From Plantago ovata (Eukaryota > Streptophyta > Magnoliopsida > Lamiales > Plantaginaceae), in contig CM051457.1 in assembly GCA_028274465.1 (NCBI GenBank), forward strand, positions 57,149,550 to 57,213,549: a stretch of 64,000 nt of DNA. The letters are read 5' to 3'. Positions 52,898-64,000 of the stretch are shown in pieces; position 1 is the stretch's first letter, and the number at the start of each line of letters is the position of its first letter. Made by a program: the position numbers and the translations under genes. The notes below the pieces were generated by a model. The model was not told the origin of the DNA and did no database searches. It saw only the letters and a program-made list of their open reading frames with translations.

Positions 52898-55314
52898 TTA
52901 ATTATTCATTGATGGATGTCCATTAACATGTTCAAGAATGCGTCCAGTGGAAACCCAAGTCTGAAGTTTTTCAACTTTGACTTGTTTTCTACTTGCTGAG
53001 GAACTAGGAGGTTTTGAGCTAAAAGACTTTTGACTCGTGCTGGTCAAATCCACTTTCTGATGTGGTGTCTTGCTCTGTTGACCTTTTTGCTGAACATACT
53101 TTTCAGTAAGTTCTTTTCTAGCAAGGTTCCTTCTAGTCCTAGCATTGAGAGTCTTTTCAGAACTCTTAGGCTTGGTTTTCTTCATCTCTTTGAAGTATCT
53201 TTGCTGACTTTGCTTATACTCATGAAAGAGTTGACTTTGCTTGGTTTTGAAACCGAGTCCACTCTTCGGAGAATGCTGAGCTTTAGCATCAGCAACCTTA
53301 CTTGATTCAGGTTTGTCAGCAAAGGACTTCTGATTACTTTTGGTAATCTTGCCTTAGACTTAACAACTTGCTTTTGAGCAACTTGTTTGGCGGAATGCTT
53401 CACGGCATTCTTTTTCTTTCCAGTTTGCTTCACAGCAACCTGTTTTCCTTTTAAAGTCTTGTTACTTTGAGCAGCAACAACGGGCTTTATGGTCATAGGT
53501 ACTTGATTGCATGTTTCAGCAACTTTAGTTTGACCAAACTGATAGATCACTGGTGGACTACTATCAGTAGCACGTACAAAGGAGATAGGTGATTTATCTT
53601 TTCTCAAGATTTCTACGTTATCACCTTCACACGTTGCTCCTAAACCTTCTTTCTGAGATGGATCTCTCAATAAGAGTTTAGTTCAGTCAGCGTATTACTT
53701 GCTTCCACATAAGATTTGAAATTGATTTTCATCTTTTTCATTTCTTGGATGTTAGCAAGTAACTTTAGAATTGAGGACTGATACTCTTCTAATTCTAACG
53801 CCATTTGAGAATTTTTCTCTGCAGCCTCAGCAATCAACTTCTTAAGACGCCTTATTTCAGCATCCTTTTCTTCTGTCTCTTCCTTCAGCAAAACGTACTT
53901 TTCAGTAGTTTGCTTGGTCAGAGTTTCAGCAAGTTGAAGTTTTTCTTGCTGTTTGCTGAGAGTTTTCTCAAATCTTTCGATTTCTCCTTGAATCTTGTCA
54001 AGGTCAATCTCGTCTTCACTTTCTGAATCAGAGTCAGAGGTAGAATCATTTACCTGACCGGCCATGAGGCAGAATTCGTAGTTCGACACGTCTGGATAAG
54101 CTTCCATAGCTATTCCACACACTTCTTTGCCAATCTCCACGTCTAGAGTGGCTTCCTCATCGTCGGTGTCTGAACTTTCATCCTCACTGTCCTCGGAGCT
54201 TGTCTCAATGCATAATGCATCGATTTTTGCTTGAAGCTTCTTCTTTTCTTCAGCAATGAAAGCTCTTTTGAACTTCTTCTTCTTTTCAGCAGATTTGCCT
54301 TTCAGCAAGGGGCAATTTGCTTTGAAGTGTCCAGGCTTTTTGCAGTAAAACATAGATCATTTCCAACTGCTGGCTCTTCTGATGATGTAGCTTGCTGAGC
54401 TTGCTTGTTCAGCGAGCTGGTGTCATTCTTGTACTTATGGTAGTTATTACCAAGATGCTTTTTCAGCTTCTCTTTTGCTTTTCGCCTTTCAAGTTCCTTA
54501 CTGATGAATTTCTTCATGTTTTAACAACTAAAGCATTTTCATCAGCAGGCTCTTTATCATTCTTCTTTTCAGAAGATGACGGCTTTGCAGCAAGAGCAAT
54601 GTTTTGCGATTTTTCAGCAAACACATTTTCTCTTTGCTTTGTCTCATAGTTGACAGTAGCAAGATGAGAGAACAACTCAGTTGGTGTAATGTCAGGCATT
54701 CCTTGATTGTAATAGAAATTCTGAGTATGGATCCATTCTTGATTCAAACTCCTGATGATAGTTTTCACTTTCTCAGAATCTGAATAAAAATTTCCAACAC
54801 CCAGCGCTGCCATTTCACTAACAAGAGTTGTGAATCTGAAGTCCAAGTCTTCCAGTGACTCGTTAGCACCTTGCTTAAAGTTTTGAAACTTCAGCTTAAG
54901 TACTTCAAGTTTGTTTTCCTTGGTCTTGTCAGATCCAGCACAAAGATCTTGAACCATTTTCCAAGCCTCCTTAGCAATCTTAGCACCCCACAGTTTGCAC
55001 TGTATGGTATCCGGAGTTGATCTGATGATGATATTTCTTGCTTGGCCATCAAGACGGAATCTCTTAGCTTCGTCAGAAGTCCATTCCTCTCTTGGTTTTG
55101 GCACAACAGTATCTGAAGGTTCGCCTTGGATGGTTTCCTTTCCAGCTTCAGTGGTTCTGTGAGGGAAACTCCTTACAACCTTGGTGATTTTGATAGGTCC
55201 ATCATTAATGACGGTGACCATCTCATCACTAATGGCCTCAAGATGTAACATCATGTTGTTTCGCCATTTCTCGTAATTTTCCAGCTTCAGCAAGGGAGCA
55301 TCTCCTAAAGACAT
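52898..55314 (-). pseudogene. gag: RT-F gag
   Basis: ATG 55314 (MSLGDAPLLKLENYEKWRNN). The Gag core with KLWGAKIAKEAWKMVQDLC and FQNFKQGANESLEDLDFRF runs to 54514, where a two-base loss shifts the frame before MKKFISKELERRKAKEKLKK. A one-base loss at the zinc knuckle gives another shift; 54353 onward restores FYCKKPGHFKANC. Then come a long acidic stretch (SSEDSEDESSDTDDEEATLD) and coiled coil (QGEIERFEKTLSKQQEKLQ). A stop at 53667 follows, then lysine-rich segments to 52898. The unusually long tail after the knuckle is a feature of SIRE-type Gag. At least three interruptions. Confidence 0.87.
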
Positions 55315-55427
55315 CCTGTCAGCAAAGCACTACCAAACTTGATCAAATGAAAGTGATTTAAGAAAAGCACTTAAGGGGATCTAGGTTCAGTGCAGAAGGC
55401 TAAAGAACCTCCTGCTCTGATACCACT

Positions 55428-57102
55428 TGTTGGTCCCTTTAAACAACAAGAAAAGACTAGAGGGGGGGGGGTGAATAGTCTTTTCAAACTTTTGTCGTTT
55501 AAAACTTTCTCAGCAAGTACTTATTACTTTTCAGTAATGAGGTTGCTGATACTTAACTTTCTCAGCAAGTGTAAGTTACTTTACAGTAGCTTGGTTTGCT
55601 GATACTTAAAATCAGAGAGCGGAAGTCTTTGAAACAATAAGTGCTTTTTCAGCAAGTAAAGTGTTTCAGCAAGTGATGTGAGTGACTGTGTACAAACAGA
55701 TAGAATTTGCTGAAAGCTAAATGCAGTAAGTAAATCACACAAACGCTTTTAGAGTGGTATCTGAGAGTGGCGTAATCTCCCAACTAATCCACTTTGTCCT
55801 TTCTAGGACTGAATCCACTAAGATATGATTGAGGTTCCTTACAATCTCCTATCTAAAGCAATTCAACAGAAACCAAAGCACACTTGCTTCGTCTCCAACC
55901 TAAACTAGAGAACTCAACCTTGTTCTCCACCAAACTTGGTACTTTTAATCAGCAAAACTGTGCTCGATTAAGTTCCCCCTGAATATCACGCCTGAAAGGG
56001 TGTATTTTCAGTTAGAGTGTTTTGGGGTGAGATAACTTAATTATAACTTATTCAGTTACAACAAGTAATCTAAGAAACACAACTTGGAATACTTTGCAGT
56101 AAACAAGTTTGATTGTTTCTGGTGTCAAGACTTGTTCTTGTTCGAAAGAAAGAACACTTAACTAATTTCTTAGCCGAGTTTATTCTACTTCTTCACAAGT
56201 AGCTTTTTCAAGCTTTAAGTCTTGGAACGGATCAATGGCAGTAAGAGAGTTTGAAGGTTTGTGAGTTTTAAGCACAAGTGAGAGTTTGATCACGTTGTTG
56301 ACACACTTCAACTCTTTGCCGGATGACCTCTATTTATAGTGCAAGTAAGGAGCCGTTTGAATTTCAAATCCTAAGGCTTTTGTTCCTTAACATGTCACTA
56401 TCTTGCTTTTGTACTTTCAGCAGCAACCTTTGTTTGTCTTCTAGTCTTCATGTCCTTTGTGTAAGCTTTGCATTAAATGCACCTTTGAATAGAATTCAAA
56501 CAGTAACATTGGAGCGCAAAATCACGTACATTCAGCAAGAGGTCACATGTGTTCATCAGCAAGTGTTCATTCTCAGTTTCAGCAAGCACAACCTACTCTG
56601 TCTTTCAGATTTTCACTTATGCAATGCTGTTGCTGAAAATTTCACTTTCTGAGTAACACGTGCCTTACCAGTCTTCAGCAATCTTCAAGTCTTCAAGTTT
56701 TCAAATCTTCAGATCTTCAAAAGTCTTCAAGATTCTGACCGGTTTCTTATTTGCTTCAATAAATTGTTTGTAATAAACAAAATACATCTTCAGCAAATAC
56801 TTCAATAGGTCATTTTCTTTTCAGAAAAATCAAAGCTACGCATCAATAAGATATTTTCTTTTCAGAAAATAAAATACATCATACGCTAAGGTGTCAATAG
56901 ATTAATTTCTTTTTAGAAATTAAAGTACGTCATCCACTAAGATAAAACTTATCTAACACCTATCTAAGTCATCAGCAAACGTTCCTCTTTTACAATGTCC
57001 TTTAAAAATTCTAAAATCCTATGGACCTTAAGAGTACTAGTTACTAGACTGTTCTTAATTTAGCATGGTTAATTGCTCATCAAAATTACAAGTTTCCTAA
57101 CA
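55428..57102 (-). repeat. RT-F 5' LTR
   Basis: 1675 bp, TGTTGGTCCC to CCTAACA on plus. Primer site 55414-55425 (TGGTATCAGAGC on minus) lies two bases away. It differs from RT-A/RT-B LTRs, for example by the variant second repeat unit 'gtaagttactttacagtag' near 55568. It resembles the RT-G LTR. TATA context CACTATAAATAGAGG (minus) is at 56327-56341. Confidence 0.9.
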
Positions 57103-58456
57103 ATTCTGATATTTCTTCTTCAGCACGGACTCCTTGTTTCTTTTCATAGAATACAACATGCACTGATTCTTCAATCTTTTGTGCCTTTTTGTTGTAAATT
57201 CTATAAGATTTGCTATGTAAGGAGTAGCCAAGAAATATCGCTTCATCTGCCTTTGGTTGAAACGTCCTTAAATATTCTCTACCATTCTTAAGAACAAAGT
57301 ATTTGCAACCGAATACTCTTATATGATTGATGTTAGGAGGTCTTCCAACAAATAAATCATAGGGAGTTTTGTTGTATTCCTTAGTTATCAAACATGTATT
57401 TTGAGTATAGCAGGCAGTATTAATCGCTTCAATCCAATAAGCTTCACTTATTTCAGTGTCAACAAGCATTGTTCTAGCTGCTTCCTTAAGGGTACGATTC
57501 TTCCTTTCAGCAACCCCATTTTGTTGAGGTGTCCTTACTGAGGATAATTGATGGTGTATGCCTTTAGAAGTGCAATACTCAGTTATGTACTGGTTTACAA
57601 ACTCAGTACCATGGTATGTTTTGATGTTTTTTACCTTGTCATTTCTCATGACTTAGAGCTTATTCAACAAGTTAGGTATTTCAGTCCTTGTTTTAGACTT
57701 GTGTTTGATGAAAATTACCCAAGTAAACCTTGAATAATCATCTACCACCACCAGACCATACTTCTTGCCAACATAACTTGTTGAAGAAGATTCAAACAAG
57801 TCCATGTGCAAAAGTTGTAAAGGTTTTGTAGTTGACGGTACTGCCTTGTTCTTCAAAAACGTTTTGGTTTGCTTACCTTGCTGACATGCAGTGCAAACAC
57901 CAACCTTCTTAAAAGTAACCTTAGGTAATCCAACTACATGGGCCTTTTTAGACAGCTTATTCAACGTCTTGAAGTTTAGGTGACTTGTTCGTTTATGCCA
58001 TAACCATGCTTTTTCAGCAAGGCAATCATGTTCAGAGATAAGGCATTTTTCAATGATTGCTGAAGACCAATCTACGGTATAGAGACCTCCTGATCTTCTA
58101 GCAACCATGATAACCTTCTTTGTCTCAAAGTCAATAAGTTTACATTCATCACTTTTAATTTTGATGAAGTAACCTTTGTCAGCAAACTGACTCATGCTGA
58201 AAAGGTTAAACTTAAGATTTTTGACATAAAGAACTCCCGAGATAGTAATGCACCCTAACTTCACGTCACCATAGCCTTTTGTAGAACCAAAGCCTCCACC
58301 AGCAAACCTTATTGTTGGACCTTTAGACCACCGTCTATAGTTTATAAGGTTTTTCTTATTGCCCGTCATGTGCTTTCCGCAACCACTGTCAAAGTGCCAA
58401 ATTGCATTGTTTGTCTCTGTGGCTGAAGTTTGCACAATCAAGAGCAAACAAGTCAA
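57103..58456 (-). pseudogene. pol: RT-A protease, GAG-pre-integrase and partial integrase
   Basis: 58456-57653: protease WHFDSGCGKHMTGNK, the ITISGVLYVKNLKFNLF block, zinc motif HKRTSHLNFKTLNKL, then the first integrase aspartate in LLHMDLFESSS. A stop after IPNLLNKL precedes 57649-57103. There the second catalytic residue is lost: KTYHGTEF where copies at 47500 and 52060 have RTDHGTEF. The glutamate in NGVAERKNRT remains. The frame is cut after AEEEISE by the RT-F LTR (57102); the last codons of the open frame are LTR. The gene is inactive by mutation and insertion. Confidence 0.87.
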
Positions 58457-60880
58457 TTATCCAATATTGGATGTCCATTAACATGTCCAAGAAAACGTCC
58501 AGTGGAAACCCAAGTCTTGAGTTTTTCGATCTTGACTTGTTTTCTACTTGCTGAGGAACGAGATGGTTTAGAACCGAAAGACTTTTGATCATTGCTGATT
58601 AAATCCACATTCTGATGTGGTGTCTTGCTTGGTTTACCCTTTTGCTGAACATACTTTTCAGTAAGTTCTTTTCTAGCAAGGTTCCTTCTAGTCCTTGCAT
58701 TTTGAGTATTGTCAGTACTCTTAGGCTTGGATTTGTTCAACTCTTTGAAGTATCTTTGCTGACTTTGCTTATACTCATGAAATAGTTTACTTTGCTTGGT
58801 TTTTTACCCAAGTCCGCTTTTTGGAGTATGCTGAGTATTTGTCTCAACAACCTTACTTGATTCAGGTTTGTCAGCAAAGGTCTTCTGATTACTTTTAGTA
58901 ATCTTGCCTTTTGGCTAAACAAATTGCTTTTCAACAACTTGTTTACCGGAATGCTTTTCTGCATCCTTTTTCTGAACAGATTGCTTTTCAGCAACTTGTT
59001 TTCCTTTTGAAATCTTGTTACTTTGAGTAGCAACAACAGGCTTCTTGTTCGTAGGTACTTGATTGCTTATTTTAGCAACCTTAGATTGACCAATTTGATA
59101 GAGTTCTGGTTGACCACTATCAGTAGCACAAACGAAGGTAATTGGTGATTTGTCTTTACTCAAAAGTATAACATCATCACCTTCATACATGGCACCTAAA
59201 CCTTCTTTACACGATGGATCTCTCAGATAAGAGTTTAGTTCAGTTAGCGTGTTACTAGCATCCGCATAAGATTTGAAATTGACTTTCATCTTTTTCATCT
59301 CTTGTATTTCAGCAAGTAACATTAGAATTGAGGACTGATACTCTTCCAATTCTATTGCCATTTGAGCATTTTTCTCTGTAGCTTCAGCAACTAACTTCTT
59401 GAGATGCAATATTTTAGCATCCTTCTTTTCTGAGTCAACGCTCAGCAAGACGTACTTTTCAGTAGTTTGCTTAGTCAGAAGTTCAGCATTTTGTAGTTTC
59501 TCTTGCTGTTTGCTCAGAGTTCTCTCAAATCTTTCGATTTCTCCTTGAATTCTATCAAGGTCAATGTCATCTTCAATTTGTGAATCAGAGTCAGAGGTAG
59601 GACAATTTACCTGATCGACCATGAGGCAGAACTCGTAGTTTGACACATCTGGATAAGCTTCCATGGCAATTCCACAGACTTCTTTGCCTATCTCTACGTC
59701 CACAGTGTCTTCCTCTTCTTCTGTGTCTGAAATTTCTACCTCACTGTCTTCAGAACTTGTTTCAATGCAAAGAGCATCGATTTTTGCTTGAAGCTTTTTC
59801 TTTTCTTCAGGAATTAAAGCCTTCTTGAACTTCTTCTTCTTTTCAGCAGATTTCCCTTTCAGTAAGGGGCAAATTGCTTTGAAGTGTTCATGCTGTTTGC
59901 AATAAAAGCAAAGATCATTGCCAACTGCTGGTTCTTCAGAGGAGTTTGCTTGCTGAGCTTGCTTGTTCAGCGAGCTAGCTTCATTTTTGTTCTTATGGCA
60001 GTTGTTACCAAGATGTTTTTTCAGCTTCTCTTTTGCTTTTCGCCTTTCAAGTTCCTTACTGATGAATTTCTTCATGTTTCTAACTGCAAGAGCATTTTCA
60101 TCAGCAGGCTCTTTATCATTCTTCTTTTCAGAAGATGACAGTTTGGCAGCAAGAGCAATTTTTTGCGATTTTTCAGCAAACACACATTCTCTTTGCTTTG
60201 TCTCATAGTTGACAGTAGCAAGATGAGAGAACAACTCGGTTGGAGTGATATTTGGCATTCCTTGATTGTAGTAGAAATTCTGAGTGTGGATCCATTGTTG
60301 ATTCAGACTTCTAATAATGGTTTTCACCTTTTCAGAATCTGAATAGAAGTTTCCAACACCTAAGGCAGCAATTTCACTCACTAGAGTTGTGAATCTGAAA
60401 TCCAAGTCTTCCAGTGACTCATTGGCACCTTGTTTGAAGTTTTGAAACTTCAACTTTAGTACTTCGAGTTTGTTTTCCTTGGTTTTGTCAGATCCAACAC
60501 AAAGATCTTGAACCATTTTCCAAGCTTCCTTAGCAGTTTTAGCACCCCCACAGTTTGCACTGTATAGTATCTGGAGTAGATCGAATAAAGATGTTTCTTG
60601 CTTGGCCATCAAGACGGAATCTTTTGGCTTCATCTGAAGTCGATTTCTCTCTTGGTTTTGGTACAGCGGTGTCGACCGGTTCTCCTAAGATAGTTTCCTT
60701 TCCAGCAGGATCTGTGGTTTTGTGAGGAAAGCTTCTTTCAAGTTTAGTCATCTTGATTGGTCCATCGTTTATGATAGTAACCATCTCATCACTAATGGCC
60801 TCAAGATGTAACATCATGTTGTTTCGCCATTTCTCATAGTTTTCCAGCATCAGCAAAGGAGAGTCTCCTAAAGACATCAT
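58453..60880 (-). pseudogene. gag: RT-A gag
   Basis: ATG 60880 (MMSLGDSPLLMLENYEKWRN). A one-base insertion in a C-run near 60545 shifts the frame into a 572-codon open segment (60633-58915). That segment has FQNFKQGANESLEDLDFRF, the helical KKFISKELERRKAKEKLKKH and a zinc knuckle CFYCKQHEHFKAIC with all four ligands (Cx2Cx4Hx4C). The acidic part (SSEDSEVEISDTEEEEDTVD) and a long coiled coil (QGEIERFERTLSKQQEKLQ) follow. A stop at 58915 is followed by lysine-rich segments to 58453. It is the longest gag frame of the SIRE-like copies here. Confidence 0.87.
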
Positions 60881-60987
60881 GTCAGCAGATAATTACCAAA
60901 CTGATCAAGTGAAAGTGATTTACGGAAAGCACCTAAGGGGATCTAGGTTCAGTGCTGAAGGTTAAAGAACCTCCCTCTGATACCACT

Positions 60988-61255
60988 TGTTGGTCCCTTT
61001 AAACAACAAGAAAAGACTAGACGGGGGGTGAATAGTCTTTTCAAACTTTTCGTCGTTTAAAAACTTTCTCAGCAAGTGCTTATTACTTTTCAGTAATGAG
61101 TTTGCTGATACTTAACTTTGTCAGCAAGTCCTTATTACTTTTCAGTAATGAGTTTGCTGATACTTAAAAACACAGTGCGGAAGTCTTTTACAATAAGTGC
61201 TTTTATCAGAGGACTAGTTTCAGCAAGTAAACAGAATGACAGTGTAAAACAAAGT
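60988..61255 (-). repeat. RT-A 5' LTR, truncated
   Basis: Starts TGTTGGTCCC after a primer-site remnant (60975-60985). It matches 5150-5420 including the duplicated 52-bp unit and TCAGAGGACTAGTTTC, then stops at GTAAAACAAAGT. From AAAGT onward the sequence is an LTR in the opposite orientation. So about 1.25 kb of this LTR is missing. Confidence 0.85.
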
Positions 61256-64000
61256 CCAGTAACTAGTACTCTTAAGGTCCATAGGAATTTAGAATTTTAA
61301 GGACATTGTAAAAGAGGAACGTTTGCTGAAGACTTAGTTAGGTGCTAGATAGGTTGGTTTTAAAGCTTATGATGTATCTTGTTTTCTGAAAAGAAATACA
61401 ACCTATTGAAGCATTTGCTGATGATGTACTTTGTTTTTACAAACAAACTATTGAAGCATTTAGAACCGCTCAGAATCTTAAAGATTTTGAAGATCTGAAG
61501 ACTAGAAGATTTCTGAAGACTGGTATCTACAAAGGCACATGTTGCTCAGAAAGTGGAAACTTCAGCAACAGCATTGCATAAGTGAAAATCTGAAAGACAG
61601 AGTAGGTTGTGCTTCCTGAAACTGAGACTGACCACTTTCTGATGGAACATATGTGACCTCTTGCCGAAAGTACTTGTATTTTGCGCTCCAATGTTACTGT
61701 TTGAATTCTATTCAAATGAGCATTAAATGCAAAGCATGCACACGAAGGACATGAAGACTAGAAGACAAACAAGGACGCTGCTGAAAGTACAAAAGCAAGA
61801 TAGTGACATCTTAAGGAACAAAAGCCTTGGAATTTAAAATTCAAACGGCTCCTTATTTTCACTATAAATAGAGCTCATCCGGCAAAGAGTTGAAGTGTGT
61901 CAACAACGTGATCATACTCTCACTTGTGCTTAAACTCACAAACCCTTCAATACTCTTTACTGCCATTGATCCGTTCCAAGACTTAAAGCTTGAAAAAGCT
62001 ACTTGTGAAGAAGTAGAATTTACACGACTAAGAAATTAGTTAAGTGTTCTTTCTTTCTTTCGAACAAGAACAAGTCTTGACACCAGAAACAATCAAACTT
62101 GTTTACTGCAAAGTATTCAAAGTTTTGTTTCTTAGATTACTTGTTGTAACTGAATAAGTTATAATTAACTTTTCTCATCCCAAACCTCTCCAACTGAAAA
62201 TACACCCTTTCAGGCGTGATATTCAGGGGGAACTTAATCGAGCATAGTTTTGCTGATTAAAAGTACCAAGTTTGGTGGAGAACAAGGTTGCGTTCTCTAG
62301 ATTAGGTTGGAGACGAAGCAAGTGTGCTTTGGTTTCTGTTTGAATCACTCTAGATAGGTGTTGTAAGGAACCTCCATCTTATCTTAGTGGATTCAGTCCT
62401 AGAAAGGACAAAGTGGATTAGTTGAGAGATTACGCCACTCTCAGATACCACTATAAAAGTGTTTGTGTGATTTACTTACTGTATTTAGTTTTCAACAAAT
62501 CATATCTATCTGTACACAGTCACTCACATCACTTGCTGAAACCTTCATTTACTGAAAGAGCACTTATTGTATCAAAGACTTCCGCTCTCTGATTTTAAGT
62601 ATCAGCAAACCTAGTTACTGCAAAGTAACTTGCGCTTGCTGAGAAAGTTAAGTATCAGCAAACTCATTACTGAAAAGTAATAAGCACTTGCTGAGAAAGT
62701 TTTAAACGACGAAAGTTTGAAAAGACTATCCCCCCCCCCCTCTAGTCTTTTCTTGTTGTTTAAAGGGACCAACAAGTGGTATCAGAGCTGGAGGTTCTTT
62801 AACCTTCAGCACTGAACCTGGATCCCCTTAGGTGCTTTCCGTAAATCACTCTCACTTGATCGGTTTGGTAGTGCTTTGCTGACAGGATGTCTTTAGGAGA
62901 TGCTCCCTTGCTGAAGCTGGAAAATTATGAAAAATGGCGAAACAACATGATGTTACATCTTGAGGCCATTAGTGATGAAATGGTCACTGTCATTAATGAT
63001 GGACCTATCAAGATCACTAAGGTTGAAAGGAGTTTCCCTCACAAGACCACTGAAGCTGGAAAGGAAACTATCTTAGGCGAACCAACGGATACCGTTGTGC
63101 CAAAACCGAGAGAGGAATGGACTTCTGACGAAGCTAAGAGATTCCGTCTTGATGGCCAAGCAAGAAACATCATCATTCGATCAACTACGGATACCATACA
63201 GTGCAAACTGTGGGGTGCTAAGACTGCAAAGGAAGCTTGGAAAATGGTTCAAGATCTTTGTGTTGGATCTGACAAAACCAAGGAAAACAAACTTGAAGTA
63301 CTTAATTAAAGTTTCAAAACTTTAAGCAAGGTACAAACGAGTCACTAGAAAACTTGGATTTCAGATTCACAACTCTTGTTAGTGAAATGGCAGCCTTGGG
63401 TGTTGGAAATCTTTACTCAGATTCTGAGAAGGTGAAAACCATCATCAGAAGTCTGAATCAAGAATGGATCCACTCTCAGAATTTCTATTACAATCAAGGA
63501 ATGTCAGATATTACACCAACAGAGTTGTTCTCTCATCTTGCTACTGTCAATTATGAGACAAAGCAAAGAGAAAATGTGTTTGCTGAAAAATCGCAAAACA
63601 TTGCTCTTGCTGCAAAACCGTCATCTTCTGAAAAGAAGAATGATAAAGAGCCTGCTGATGAAAACTCTTTGGTTGTAAAAAACATGAAGAAATTCATCAG
63701 TAAGGAACTTGAAAGGCGAAAAGCAAAAGAGAAGCTGAAAAAGCATCTTTGTAACAACTACCATAAGTAAAAGAATGAGACTAGCTCGCTGAACAAGCAA
63801 GCTCAGCAAGCAACTTCATCAGAAGAACCAGCAGTTGGAAATGATCTATGCTTTTACTGCAAAAAGCCTGGACACTTCAAAGCTAATTGCCCTTTGCTGA
63901 AAGGCAAATCTGCTGAAAAAAAGAAGAAGTTCAAAAGAGCTTTTATTGTTGAAGAAAAGAAGAAGCTTCAAGCAAAAATTGATGCATTTTGCATTGATAC
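61251..64000 (+). mobile_element. RT-G: SIRE-like copia element, 5' end truncated, runs off the window
   Basis: LTR 61251-62774 lacks about the first 55 bases compared with 22454-23948 (it starts at AAAGTCCAGTAACTAG). Primer site TGGTATCAGAGC at 62777-62788 and gag at 62887 follow. The orientation is opposite to RT-A, giving a head-to-head LTR junction. The LTR resembles the RT-F subtype. Confidence 0.87.
62887..64000 (+). pseudogene. gag: RT-G gag (partial)
   Basis: ATG 62887 (MSLGDAPLLKLENYEKWRNN). Gag core with KLWGAKTAKEAWKMVQDLC runs to 63309, where a small deletion before the FQNF motif shifts the frame. 63354-63770 (MDFRFTTLVSEMAALGVGNL, KKFISKELERRKAKEKLKKH) ends in a stop where related copies have lysine. 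Past it, the zinc knuckle CFYCKKPGHFKANC (63847-63888) is intact and the frame runs into the EEKKKLQAKIDA region at the window edge. It has the same product as the other SIRE-type Gags, with at least two lesions. Confidence 0.87.

Larger units (their letters stand above)
48165..57102 (-). mobile_element. RT-F: SIRE-like copia element inserted in the RT-A integrase
   Basis: Minus strand: 5' LTR 57102-55428, primer site 55425-55414, gag 55314-52898, protease and integrase 52892-51431, RT 51357-50042, RNase H 50108-49514, a stem-loop region, then the N terminus of an extra ORF up to the gap. The LTR sits within RT-A integrase codons after EEEISE; right flank ATTCT (57103-57107) is the likely TSD, with its partner hidden in the gap. 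Its LTR belongs to a different subtype from RT-A and RT-B. Several single-base frameshifts are present. Confidence 0.85.
5150..61255 (-). mobile_element. RT-A: outer SIRE-like Ty1/copia element, repeatedly invaded
   Basis: Read on the minus strand: truncated 5' LTR (61255-60988), primer site, gag (60880-58453), protease and integrase up to 57103. Then foreign insertions and a gap; then the C-terminal part of an extra ORF (22453-20540), a polypurine tract and the 3' LTR (20271 joined to 6665-5150). The two LTR remnants share details that the RT-F LTR lacks, for example 'aagtccttattac' and 'tcagaggactagtttc', which is why I pair them. The RT, RNase H and N-terminal extra-ORF segments are not in the window; they must be in the 100-N gap or deleted. 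The left flank GAATC (5145-5149) has no partner because the 5' LTR is broken at 61251-61255. Confidence 0.7.

Noticed and set aside
5150..57102. Pairing the LTR at 5150 with the RT-F LTR at 55428-57102
   Set aside because: The LTR subtypes differ, and the flank at 5145-5149 (GAATC) does not match the ATTCT flank at 57103; the 60988 remnant is the better partner.

Overview
The window is plant nuclear DNA made almost entirely of nested transposable elements. I see no complete, free-standing host gene. The kingdom call rests on lineages known only from plants or typical of them: SIRE-like and Tork-like Ty1/copia, a chromodomain Ty3/gypsy element, a Tat-like gypsy element with an antisense gene, CACTA, Stowaway and Mutator-type DNA elements, and a captured exon of a plant CHY zinc-finger gene. 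A flowering plant, probably a eudicot, is likely; the species cannot be read from the sequence.

Element names used below: RT-A, outer SIRE-like copia, minus strand, 5150-61255. RT-B, SIRE-like copia, plus, from 22454 to the assembly gap at 48065. RT-C, Tork-like copia, minus, 26178-46787. RT-D, chromovirus gypsy, minus, 33115-43888. RT-E, Tat-like gypsy, plus, 6666-20265. RT-F, SIRE-like copia, minus, 48165-57102. RT-G, SIRE-like copia, plus, 61251 to the window end.

Layout: 1-5149 is flanking DNA with a solo LTR (85-3117, TSD TAGAC) that holds a 9-bp-TSD Mutator-type element, then a Stowaway MITE, then AT-rich sequence. RT-A follows. Its 3' LTR (5150-6665) was split one base from its end by RT-E (TSD CTAAC). 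RT-E carries gag, protease, RT, RNase H and integrase in sense. It also carries a spliced antisense gene, which is itself split by a CACTA element (15374-17700) holding a tRNA-like gene and a captured BRUTUS-like fragment. The extra ORF of RT-A (20540-22453) is cut by RT-B. RT-B is cut by RT-C (TSD GTCTA). RT-C is cut in its leader by RT-D (TSD CCATA). That gives four retroelement levels: A > B > C > D. A 100-N gap follows. To its right lie RT-F, inserted in the RT-A integrase, the 5' half of RT-A, and a head-to-head LTR junction with RT-G.

Most coding regions are decayed by frameshifts and stops. RT-C (intact 505-codon RT-RNase H frame) and RT-D (gag, pol with few lesions, near-identical LTRs) are the youngest-looking. 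The signals I rate highest are: an array of six stem-loops with a shared 7-nt loop between RNase H and the extra ORF of RT-F; three consecutive perfect hairpins just downstream of the RT-C primer site; the CACTA element whose captured exons would splice in frame; the introns of the RT-E antisense gene; and a 148-codon ORF upstream of gag in RT-D.
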